Source of the DNA: Ctenosaura bakeri
Lineage: Eukaryota; Chordata; Lepidosauria; Squamata; Iguanidae
DNA length: 64,000 nt
Assembly: GCA_948474755.1 (NCBI GenBank)
Contig: CAOLHI010000253.1
Coordinates: 620,001-684,000 of the forward strand
Direction: 5' to 3'
Every line of letters begins with the position of its first letter. Position 1 is the stretch's first letter. Positions 48,596 to 58,739 of this stretch are shown in pieces. Under the pieces are notes generated by a model. It was not told the DNA's origin, searched no databases, and saw only the letters and a program-made list of their open reading frames with translations. The position numbers were made by a program, and so were the translations under genes.

Positions 48596-49161
48596 TAAAT
48601 GAAAGTCTCTTGGGTGTATGCAATGAGGGTCTCCTCAATTTGTCATATTGTGCTTTGGATCTAAGCCTTGTGCATATCTATTAAAGCCTGCAACACCATC
48701 ATCAATTTTATTACAGTATCCTAGATGATTCAATTAAACAAAAACAGAAAAAGCTCAAAACCCAATCCTGGGAATCCAGATGTTACAACTGAAGGAACAA
48801 TGTGTACACATTTCCTGATCTCTTTCTCTCTCTTTTTTTAATGGGTAGAAGATCTGTGCTCTTTCAGTGTGTTCACTGAGAAATAAATCACTGAATATAT
48901 AGACGCTCAATTTCTAGGAAGTGTTCTTGGCGTTATAGCCTAAGAATCACTTCAAGGCACTTCTTAATAATTTATCAGTTTTGGAAGAGAGATGATCTGA
49001 ACAGATTAAGCATGGTGTATTTAAATATCCCTGATCTGTCAGGTGAGAAGACTACAGCATTATGTCTCATACATATGACTATTTTAGGTGTTTAAGAATA
49101 TTTTACTAGTGCAGGCTGCTGTGTGTGGGGTCTAATTCAAGCTTTGAGACTACTAGTCTAT
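48596..49161. other. Non-coding, no recognised element
   Basis: AT-rich spacer before the CpG-rich element E4. Confidence 0.4.
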
Positions 49162-49574
49162 GGCCCTTTTCGCACCTTACCTTCATTGCGGCAGTGGGGA
49201 GCGGTTCTCATGCGAGCCGCTCACGACACCCCTTCTGCCTCCCGCATCGGCTTCCTGGTAGCGCGACCGTCACGCTTGCACCCCGCCCCTTCCTTCCGCA
49301 GAGCAGTCTGGGAGCTGTAGGCTGCACTGGGGGAAGGAACCGCGACTGGCCCGGCTCACCGAAGCACCACACGCAGGTAAATGCGCGAGGGCGTCGCGAG
49401 CATTGCACGAGCGCGCAGTATTTTTGGCTTACAGCCGAAAATAAAAATGCACACGCGCCCCGCTTTAGCCTCGTGAGCATCGCGCAAGTGGGAGTGCATC
49501 GTACAGAGCCACGCTCCCATTCATGTGATGCTCAAGGGGCGCTTGCGCAAAAAAAAATGCATGCAAAAAGGGCC
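49162..49574 (+). mobile_element. GGCC-ended CpG-rich DNA transposon (copy E4)
   Basis: Begins GGCCCTTTTCGCACCTTACC and ends CATGCAAAAAGGGCC, flanked by TAT (CTATG in a 5-bp reading). The internal hairpin ATTTTTGGCTTACAGCCG/AAAAT lies near 49420-49445. A 264-codon frame crossing it is an artefact: it starts outside the element and has no family features. Confidence 0.8.
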
Positions 49575-49990
49575 TATGTGTACATATCTGGGAGTAAGCT
49601 CCACTTGAATACAGTAGGACAGACTGTTGAGCAAAAATGCATAGGACTACACTTTATATTTCCTGAAGGCATTAACCAGGCTGACAAAAATGACATCCTT
49701 GAAGAGAAAGTGAGAAATACCAAATACTCACTGCTAGCAGCCCTTTCACATTTCTGCAGCAACATCAAGTATATTGCCCCCTATCTTTGCTTTCTTTGTC
49801 TCTGCCTTGAACTGAATACAGAGATGTGTGGTGGTAGTGGGTTCAATATTTCTAGGCTTGCTGTAGTTATCCTGCTGCCTGGCTCACCGGGGTCACTGGC
49901 TGAATTGATGGAAGAGTGAAACCCTTGCATGTTGTTGCCACCAAATGCAGCAAGGGAAGAAGGCGGTGAGATATTCTAAAAGGAGATTGA

Positions 49991-50447
49991 GGCCCTTTTC
50001 CCCTGCCAGTCCTGTTTCGACTACCAGTTCTCATACCAGTCCAAAATGACCTTGGGAGCGCTGCGGGATTGCAAGGAGCATTCCACATTGATGTCCTCAC
50101 AATCACATGACACTCCCGAGGCCATTCCGCGGTGATCGCACAGGATATCATTTTCAGCTCATTGTTGAAAATGAGGCGCGATCGCACATCCGTCCCATGC
50201 CCCACCCACACTTACGTTGTGTGCAGAGCCTCCAGACATGCGGTCATCACTCTTCCTCCCCCAGCGCAGCCTGGGAAAGTACCCGGCTGTGCTGCGGAAG
50301 GAAGGGGCGGAGCCTTCATGCTTCTTTCCGCCCAGCACGGAGCTGGTGCGGAGGAGAAGCGGAGGGGATGTGAGTGCCTCTTGCAAGAGGCTTCTCGCGT
50401 GATCCCCGTGCAACGACACCGGAATAAGGTAAGGTGCGAAAAGGGCC
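49991..50447 (-). mobile_element. GGCC-ended CpG-rich DNA transposon (copy E5)
   Basis: Inverted relative to E1, E3 and E4: the CTTACC-type end is at the right (GGTAAGGTGCGAAAAGGGCC). Internal hairpin CATTTTCAGC/GTTGAAAATG lies near 50150-50175, next to GCGATCGCAC. Only 416 bp from E4, in opposite orientation. Confidence 0.72.
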
Positions 50448-50581
50448 CAAGAGAGGAAAAGGGTTCAAGTGGACAATAGGACTGAAAAGAGACCTGCAGG
50501 AAGAGGGAGGAAAGCAGGAACTAAGAAGAAAGGACTTCTATATCAGTGATGCAGGGGAAAAGACAATGATATGTCACTTAT

Positions 50582-50780
50582 GCCTTTCTGTACTATACTG
50601 TTATAGTGCTATTATTCCACTTTCAACATCCTGTGGAATTCTGGGGTTTATTGTTTACTGAGGGCAAAGAGCTCTCTCGTTTAGAATTCTCAATGCCCTT
50701 CCCTAAACTGCAAACCCCAGGATTCCATAGGATGTTGAAAGTGGAATAACAGCACTATAACAGTGTAGTGTGGAAAGGCC
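50582..50780. mobile_element. GGCC foldback MITE, copy 5
   Basis: Left end TGCCTTTCTGTACTATACTG (first G mutated) and right end GTAGTGTGGAAAGGCC. Full set of internal words present (cactttcaacatcctgtgga). TTA flanks are imperfect. Confidence 0.82.
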
Positions 50781-52689
50781 CTTAGAGAAGCAAAAAAAAA
50801 AAAAAAAAGAGTATAGCAGAGATGAGACAGCTGAGAAAGGAGAGCACTTGTCCTGAACGGAAAAGAGGGTTAATAAAGATAGCAGGTAAGAGAGACCTCT
50901 AGTAAAGAAAAACAGTGCTTTGTGAGGCACTGACAAAGTAGAATAAAGACTAAATAACATGGGAACAATAATCACCTCCAATTAACTCTGAGAATCAGCT
51001 CTCTTAAGATGATATATTTTTAAAGGCTATTGAATTTATCTGAGTTGTTAATGCTATAAAGGATTACAAAAGCATGTTTCCAGTCTTGATCTAAGCACTG
51101 AAGATCCCAGCCATGTATATAAGTGAAAAACACATTACAACCCACTCAGTCCTATGTGAAATTTAGGGCACTTAATCCCACTGAAAGTGAGACATTTCTA
51201 AATATTAGATGTGGTATAGAATTGGGCTGAAAATCCTTTGAAGGAAAAAAATGTATTTCTCCTAGCCCATTTCCTCCACAGCTACCTTCCTAAGCTACTA
51301 TGAGGAGATCCAACACTCTATTCCTGCCCTATAGGGCCCTATAGGGTTTGCCACTGTTGCCTGGGAGTCTTCTGCTTCTATTCTCAGGTGGACCAGTTAG
51401 TTCTATTTGAAGTACTGGAGCAGGCTGCTGATGCTGTATTGCCCGGTCAATTTACCCCTGTTCATTCACTCTTAACAATGAAGTCAGATCTTGGGATCCA
51501 CTCCCTCTGCTACCAGGCCATACACCCTCATTGCATGATATGGTATAATTGGCATGAAATATATATTATACACTGACATGGCTGTACAACTATGCTGGTG
51601 AAAGAGGACTCACTGAACACATGCAATGCAAAATTAGGTCAAATGGGACCTCAGAGCACGGCCAGGTCATAGTCACAGAAGCTCTGACAATAATGGAGTT
51701 GCAAATAATCTCTCAGCAACTTTGGAAACAATAGCATCCAAAGCTGCATCCAACTGTGTTCAACCGGCTTCTCCTTCCCAAAAAGGTTCTCCTTTGTTTC
51801 CTCACCTGCCCAGCCATTAAGAAGCTATCACAATTCCCATCAGTGTTTTGTCACCTAATGCTAAAACCATTTGCCTGTTCCAGATCCCATTGTCTACTCT
51901 GCCAGAGAACCATTCATACTTTCATCCTCAGGAAAGAAACAGAGTATTTAAACCATGGCTCTGAGCTAAGTAACTCATAGTATGCTGAGAATAGGCAGTC
52001 ATTCTGCTGCTCTGATTCCTGTTCTTGTACTACCCTTGGACCCTTATTCTGAGCCACATTGCTGGTTTCTTCTCTGCAGGAGAGATAAATATCACCCACT
52101 TCACCCTAACCTCTCACTTTCCAATTTTTCCTCCCTTTTCCTTCAGTTACCCTTGTGTGATTATGAAACTGCTTGGATCTTCTCCATGCACGTGATTGTT
52201 CATTTCCCCAATACAACAAAACATTCTTTGGAACTCCAGTTGGTATTCCTGCACTAGTACTGGTATATAGAGGTGTAAAAGATCCTGTAAGATTACCCCC
52301 ACTTTCCAGCCTCCCCTTTGAGCTAATATTCCCCACTGTTTCAAGGAGGCATTGGCTTCTCAGTGAACCTCATAGTGTTCTCAGATAACACTCTGAGTTT
52401 TCTGTGGTGACTCAAATTGCCTGTCTTTTACTGCTGGGTGCTATGGTGACTATACTGCTGTTGCCTCCAGTTTCCTTCTGATCTTCAGTCTCAGCTAGAA
52501 TTCTTCTGACAGTAGAAACAGACTTGCTCCTAAGACTACCACTTTGACCCTTTACAAGTCTTCCTGGGTGGGTAGGGGGTGACTACAAACCAGTCTGTCT
52601 CCCTCTAGCCTAGGAGATGCTTTCTGATTGATTGATTGATTGATTAAATTAAATTAATGATCAGATGATCAGAAGTAACAATAATAACA
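50781..52689. other. Non-coding, no recognised element
   Basis: A poly-A run near 50793 and unique-looking sequence. A (GATT)n tract occurs at about 52626-52646. No supported exon. Confidence 0.4.
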
Positions 52690-52915
52690 ACAGGAACAAA
52701 GGGAGCTATAGAGCATGGGTCCATCTAGTCCAGTAGTGACAACACAGATTGGCAACAGCTCTCCAAGGTTTCAAGAAGGATTATTTCCTAGCTGTACCCA
52801 AAGATCTGTGTTATTCCCTGTGGGGCTCCCATCCAAGAGCTAATCAGGCTTGTCCTAGTTTAGCTTCCAATATCTGGTAAGACTGGATGTTTTCAAGATG
52901 TTATAATGGTCAACA
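52690..52915 (-). repeat. 5S-rRNA-derived SINE
   Basis: The plus strand at about 52820-52912 reads 'ggggctcccatccaagagct', 'gtttagcttccaa' and 'ctggatgttttcaagatg', the antisense of the 5S rRNA gene (GGTCTCCCATCCAAGTACT...GCTTAGCTTCC). On minus, a degenerate 5S head is therefore followed by the body 'gaaaccttggagagctgttg' and 'gactagatggacccatg'. This matches the 5S-Sauria/AmnSINE type of architecture. It is a retroposon, not a functional 5S gene: internal control region bases are mutated and the 3' body is unrelated. Confidence 0.78.
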
Positions 52916-53696
52916 ATGGTTAAAACTATGAATGATACATTAGTTTAATAATGAGATCTAATAGAACTAAAATTAAATGGCCTTCTTGCTCAAACAATGT
53001 GAATTAAATGAGCAATAAATTAATACTATTTGCTTTGCTTCATAATGTGAATTAATCATGCAAGATAATAATAATAAAGATAATTTATTAATATAATAAA
53101 TGTGCTTCGTGGCAAACTAGATGAATGCAATATTACACAGAGGGAGACAATATAGAATTAGAAAAGTAATTTTTAAAAATGTGTTACACTGAGAATGTAA
53201 ATCAGAAAGCTAACAATGAGGTGAGGTGAGGAGAATGTGTTTGACTATCTAAAGCACACACTGATTCACTCATAATAAACTATTGAAAGTAAAAAAAAAA
53301 AAAAGAGGAGGGGGCAACATTAAACTGGACTACTCAAATTAAGAGAAGAAAGGGTTGCAAATGAAAGGGCAATCACTCAGAGAGATCAAGCTCAGACAAG
53401 AGCATCCACCTAAACTCTTACCACAGCTCCTTCAGTGATCTGCTACTAAGATCTAAACCTACTAAATAAATCTAGTAGGAATGCAGGAGATAATTGACTG
53501 TATAATTTCAATGACTTTACTCAGTCCTTTTCATAAGCACTGTGAATGGAGAGTGCTAATGAGGTTACTGTCCATTGAGCTAAGCACAGTTTCTTTCCTA
53601 TCTTTTTAAATCATACCACCTTGTTGTTTTCCTTATACAGTTATGTGGCTTTCCCCACAGCCCTAGTTTTTGATGTCCAAACACCTTTTTTTTTTT
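52916..53696. other. Non-coding, no recognised element
   Basis: AT-rich sequence with poly-A at about 53291. Confidence 0.4.
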
Positions 53697-53922
53697 AACC
53701 ACTGGTGGCGCAGCGGTTAAATGCCAGTACTGCAAGCCACAAGGTTGTGAGTTCGATCCTGCTGGGCTCCAAGGTTGACTCAGCCTTCCATCCTTCCGCA
53801 GGTCGGTAAAATGAGTACCCAACTTGTTGGGGGCATGTATCAAAATACATGCTATTTGTAAGTTGTTCGCCGCCTCGATCCATATGGAGAGGCGGGATAC
53901 AAATAAAACAAACAAACAAACA
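53697..53922 (+). repeat. Second tRNA-headed SINE family (copy 2, with LINE-like 3' tail)
   Basis: Has head ggtggcgcagcggttaaatg, B box GTTCGATCCTG (near-perfect), the body 'aaaatgagtacccaacttgt', and the 3' tail 'cgcctcgatccatatggaga' + 'ggcgggatacaaat' followed by (AAAC)n. The tail is the same as the 3' end of the LINE at 55866-56365. Best preserved SINE in the window. Confidence 0.88.
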
Positions 53923-54031
53923 CCATATCAGTTCAAATGACTCCAGACTGTGCTATTCTATTTCAGAACTGAATTGGGACAATCAGGATCTAATCTGGAG
54001 TTTGTACAAAGCAGTCCAAATGGCTATTTTA

Positions 54032-54462
54032 GGCCCTTTTTGCATGGCATTTGTCATGTGAAAGGGCCTCTGTAGCGTTGCGTGATTGCAAGGAGCGTTT
54101 CAGACGACATCCTCACAATCGTGTGAGGCTGCCAGGGCTGGCAGGCGCCAATCCCGCACTATATCATTTTCAGCTTTTAGCCGAAAATGGTGTGCGATCG
54201 CACATCGCTCCGAGGTCCCACAAGCACTTACTGTCCATGTGGAGCTCTGGAGTTGCGGCCATCATGCTTCCTCTCCCAGTGCAGCCTGGGAAAATACCCG
54301 GCTGTGCTGTGGAAGGAAGAGGCGGGGGCCTTATGTTGCCTGCCAGCTGGCAAGCAGCTCCTGCGGAGCCGAAGCAGCAGGGACACAAGAGCCTCACGGA
54401 AGAGGCTGCTCATGTGATCCTCGTGCGACTGCACTGGACAGAGGTAAGGTGTGAAAAGGGCC
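54032..54462 (-). mobile_element. GGCC-ended CpG-rich DNA transposon (copy E6)
   Basis: Same orientation as E5: GGCCCTTTTTGCATGGCA at the left, GGTAAGGTGTGAAAAGGGCC at the right. Hairpin TTTTCAGCTTTTAGCCGAAAA is near 54165-54187, with GTGCGATCGCAC adjacent. 'Agcctgggaaaatacccggc' is shared with E5. Confidence 0.78.
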
Positions 54463-54583
54463 TCAGTTATGGCTTTGGACAAATTGGTTGCATGGTGGTG
54501 CTATGGAATAAGTCTCATTGAACATGTTAGAATATATCTGTAGGACTATATTGTTAGACTTTATAACAATGTTGAAATTGCAC

Positions 54584-54680
54584 AGCCCTCCAGATGTTGC
54601 TGAACTGCAACTTTCAGCAGCCCACGTCAGGACTGCCAATGGTAATCCTGGAAGATTCATTTTAGAAACATCTGGAGGGC
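54584..54680. mobile_element. MITE with GCCCTCCAGATGTTG ends
   Basis: GCCCTCCAGATGTTG at the left and its inverted partner CATCTGGAGGGC at the right, enclosing 'ctgaactgcaactttcagca'. This matches a foldback family common in reptilian genomes. Superfamily not assigned. Confidence 0.7.
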
Positions 54681-55865
54681 CACACAATTCACACCCCTGC
54701 TGTGAAAGAACTATATGGAAAGAGTCTTCTAGTCCTGTTTCAAAAATGGAGAAAAAAGGTAATTTGCCAACCCAATATATCACTGACCCATTTAAAGAAC
54801 TACAAGTAGGTCTTTAAATAAATTGGCACAGATTTAAGTTATGTCTGAATTGTCTTTGTTAGCGTACTTTGGTACACTATCCCCTCTGGAAATAAAGTAA
54901 ACAAGAGAAGGCAAGACAGATTTAATTCAGCTACACTATTGCAGCATGGGAGATAGTAGTTCACACAATAACTTGACCTACTTCACTTTCTCTTTATCAT
55001 CTATTCTTTGTACTGTAATACTGGAGGCTAGAACACACAGTACTTCCTTCACTTCCACTATCTTTTTTTTTAACTGTTAAATTAGTGTTTTATTCAGAAA
55101 GAATCATGAATAGGACAGCTGAAGAGTGTAGGGACTTTGTAAGGAAAAGAAAACATGGATTTTCTAACAATAAATTTCCTGATTTTTGGATTCTAAAAAA
55201 TTATTGTTTAAAATATTGTTTATTGTTTTAAAAAAATAAATATTATTTAAAATAAATATCTACTAACATTGCTCATAATTTGCTGTTTTTTAATATAATA
55301 TGTTGTGTTGTTAAGAACGCTTCAAATTATTCAAGGGGAAAGGAAGAGATAGGCTTACTTTAATTATATGAAGTAGCTGAAGGGTTTTTAATTTAAAACC
55401 TTCATACCAAAGTCCCCACTACTAACAGCAGAGCAGGATTCTTCTATTTGCTTTCAGGTTAAGATACTCAGAAGCAGTGTGACAAAACTTAAGAAGCATA
55501 ACCAGTCATCAGCCAGCCGCTTCTTGGTGTAACCAACAGACACAATGTTCTAGGCTGCTAGGTGGCCATTTTTCCTGGAACAGGTCAGTCACCTGGAAAC
55601 ACTCAGGACTATCTTGTTTTCCTACTCTCACTTTAAAAAAACATTCTTCAGGAGTCTTACCACCACTGCCTGAGCCCTCTCCCATTTTGCTGGACCTTTC
55701 TTAACCACAGGAATCTTAGCAGCAATGCCTTACCCTTTGTGTTTTCCCATTTTCTCTGCTGGCTCAGATATCTCAGCAGCAGTGCCCCCCAAAAGCCCTC
55801 TTTTGACTCCTGGTCTGTAAAAAGAATAATTTCCTGCAATTTATAGTAGGTTTCCCTTTTTATTC
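54681..55865. other. Non-coding, no recognised element
   Basis: AT-rich. Short A/T stutters near 55195-55260. No exons. Confidence 0.4.
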
Positions 55866-55872
55866 CTAGGAA

Positions 55873-55916
<44 letters not shown>

Positions 55917-56365
55917 TTTATTTCTATCCCGCCTCTCCCAATGGATCGAGGCGGCATTAAAAATATATAAAAACATTAAAACATTAAAACGCACCCTATC
56001 CTCCCCACCCTCCAACCCTTCTATCCCCCTAAAACATTTTAGTTAATTAAAACAAATTAAAAACAAGATTAACACAGAAGACAATGATGAGAGGCGGTGG
56101 AACACTAATCTGGGAAGGCCTGTCGGAAGAGAACGGTCTTGACTGCTTTTTTAAAGCAGTCAAGACTGGTAATGTGCCGGGTCTCCTCCGGCAGGCCATT
56201 CCATAACTTGGGAGCGACAGAAGAAAAGGTCCTCTGGGTAACCGCAGCCAACCTAGTTCTGATTGGCTGCAGTAAATTCCTCCCAGAGGACCTTAGTGTG
56301 CGGGGCGGATTGTATGGGAGAAGGCAGTCCCACAGGTAGAAGGCGATCCCGCAGGAAGCCCTCTG
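55866..56365 (-). repeat. L2/CR1-clade LINE 3' end with (AAT)n tail
   Basis: The minus-strand element ends at the left in an (ATT)n run (55873-55914 on plus as AAT). Next come 'tatcccgcctctcccaatgg' + 'atcgaggcggc', then 'ggaaggcctgtcggaagaga', 'ggcaggccattccataactt' and 'cccagaggaccttagtg', all typical of a widespread reptilian LINE 3' region. An internal palindrome lies near 56131-56168 (gtcttgactgc...gcagtcaagac). Confidence 0.75.
55873..55914 (+). repeat. (AAT)14 microsatellite
   Basis: A 42-bp uninterrupted trinucleotide run forming the 3' tail of the adjacent LINE. Confidence 0.97.
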
Positions 56366-58739
56366 TTTAGAGTTTTGTGTTGAAACTGTATACTACAACT
56401 GAGATGACAAACAAAAACCATGTTTCAAAGTATCAACCATGATTTCCTGTAGAGTTATTTTGGCACGGTGTATAACTTGAATGACAACTAAAGACACTCT
56501 GTGAAATTTAGAAATATCTAGCAGTGTGGCATCAGGTTATGGCTCCTACACACAAACACTCTTGTTGTTGTTGATTATGATAAGGCCCTAAGAAGATCTG
56601 CCTATTAAATGCATTAATAGAATCTAGAATCATTATCAGCTCACTTAATGTTTCCATTAGAAAAGTAGCTCAATTATCTCCAGGGTTCTCCCTGCTTGAA
56701 TTATGGTAGTCTTCAGCAGCACCTCCAGAGTAATCTCAATCTATTAATGCAAAGGTGTGTCACAAATTCACTATTTTTTCTCCCCTCTTTTTTTGTTTTT
56801 ATTTTTGCTGTTTTGATAAGGTACTTCGAGGAGGAAAAGGAGGTTACATTCCAGCCTAAGAAAAACAAAGCAGATATTCCTGGAGATTTACAATGAACAC
56901 TCATTCAAGAATTGCCAATATTATAGAAGGTCATAATTCCTTTGGGATGCCTGTTACTTCCAGGCTAAATGTGTGACCTATTTGCTCTGTCCCATTGTCT
57001 CCAATTTGGGGACTTTGTACCCCACTCTGTATATCACTTGCAAAATAAAAATATTGCCTTAGGTTGCTAAGCAGAATGCCAATCAACACATATTGTTTTC
57101 ATCATTACAATTTAAATCTTCTTCCCTATGCCATACAGAGAAGAAAGATTACTGAATCACAATGAACACATTTTTAAAACTTTTACCAGTCATTAGTTTC
57201 AATGAAACATCAGAAGCACAATTTTGAACTATTAAACCTGGGTACTGGCCTGAGCGCCTACAGTTCCTTTACCCCAAAGAGTAACCTTGGTTTTCCACAC
57301 GAGAGGAAATTTGAGCCATCTCCTCCCACTTATCCTGTCTTCTTTAATCAGTGATGGGAGTTGTAAACTCTGAAGCTTGTGTCCTCATCATATCAATCCC
57401 TATAGTGACACAAAGGAGGAGAATCCAAAAATGTAGGGGGATGGATTGCCCCACACTATTTATTAAAACAGTTTTCATCTATGTCAATTTTCATCTCTGC
57501 TCAGTCTTTTGTACAGCTGATGAGTTTTCCCTGCTTGGAAACAAACCCTCCCGAATACTTTGGATTATAGCAGGTATGGCTCATAAAAAGACCTTATTGC
57601 TGAGTAAATCCATTTCTTCCCCAGCTAGTTTCAGGACTGCAGATACATTCAGAGGGACCGGGGAATCCAGAGGGGCAGATGATGACGTAGTCTTTGCTAA
57701 TCAGAAGTCCTGGTACTTGGACCTTGTGATCCCTGGATCCGCTACATCACTGTTATTAGTTCAAGATAAAACTCTGCATACAGCATTTAGCATTTTGTCT
57801 AAAGTCCCTTGTCCATAGACAAATAGGACTGATATTATGCTTATTTTAACATGTTTGTGATAAATCCATCAGCTCACTGGATATACTCCTTAATCCCATC
57901 TCTAATACCCCTCCCCTTAAAGAGAACATCCCTCCTTCTTTTCCAAGGGATAGTCTTTCCACATTCCTTCTGTTCTTCACCAAAATTGTTTTGGCTCCAC
58001 AGAGGTACGTTGCTTGCTATGAGCCCCACCCCCTTTCTTCACCTTTTTGGAAGTATTCTCATTCTAACAAAAGAAGCAAGGAGATAAGCTTTAGAACAAC
58101 ACTTCTAGCTTGTTAAGAACATGAGAGTCGATAGGTTCTTTGTGTTCTATCACCCTTTATAGCCAACTCTTTTCTGCAACTCTGAAAGAACAACCCTTTC
58201 TACTCCTAAGCAAGAAGTTAATCCCCATGAGCTATTTTTGTGGTAAATAATAATTCCTTGTGTAATAATTTTAATTAGTTAATTTCTGCTGCTTAGCAGC
58301 AAAATTAGAAATAGTACCTAACTGGAAAGGTGATAAACAGCCATCTTTCACACAATGGAATATTAGAGGGTGGCATTTAATTCTCACAGAAAAATTAACC
58401 TATGTTAGACATACGAACGAAAATGAGTATTACACAAACAATTTTTTTGCCACTTGGCAACCTTTATTGAGTTTGTAAATAGTAATGCCTCAGATTCTCG
58501 CCCACCATCAACCCACAGAGATCTATGGAAGGGTTTGTTGTCATGATTCATCTTACGGTATTGCTGCAATAGTGATGTTCCCTTTCATTATGCCCATATG
58601 ATGACGTTGATGTGGTGGATGCTTGACCACAAGAGCTGAAAGTGACTGGTGTTGGTTGGTTGGTTGTTCATCTGTTATTTAATCTAGATTTTTTTTAAAA
58701 AAATGCAAAAAAAAAGAGAGAAGTTGACTTCTAATCAAG
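56366..58739. other. Non-coding; one weak retroelement-like frame
   Basis: No supported exon. The 155-codon plus-strand frame at 57351-57818 contains VVFANQKSWYLDLV, faintly like the 'VLVAP.WPRR.WF.DL' block of DIRS-type pol, but too weak to call. The remainder is AT-rich. Confidence 0.3.

Noticed and set aside
49125..49919. A 264-codon open frame, the longest in the window
   Set aside because: It starts in unique DNA, crosses the whole CpG-rich transposon E4 and ends in unrelated sequence. No domain is visible, and the high GC content explains the lack of stops.
52805..52912. Possible functional 5S rRNA gene
   Set aside because: Many substitutions, a missing start region and a fused non-rRNA body show it is a SINE remnant.
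53697..53770. Possible tRNA gene (good A and B boxes)
   Set aside because: It continues into a SINE body and LINE-type tail; no acceptor stem closes.
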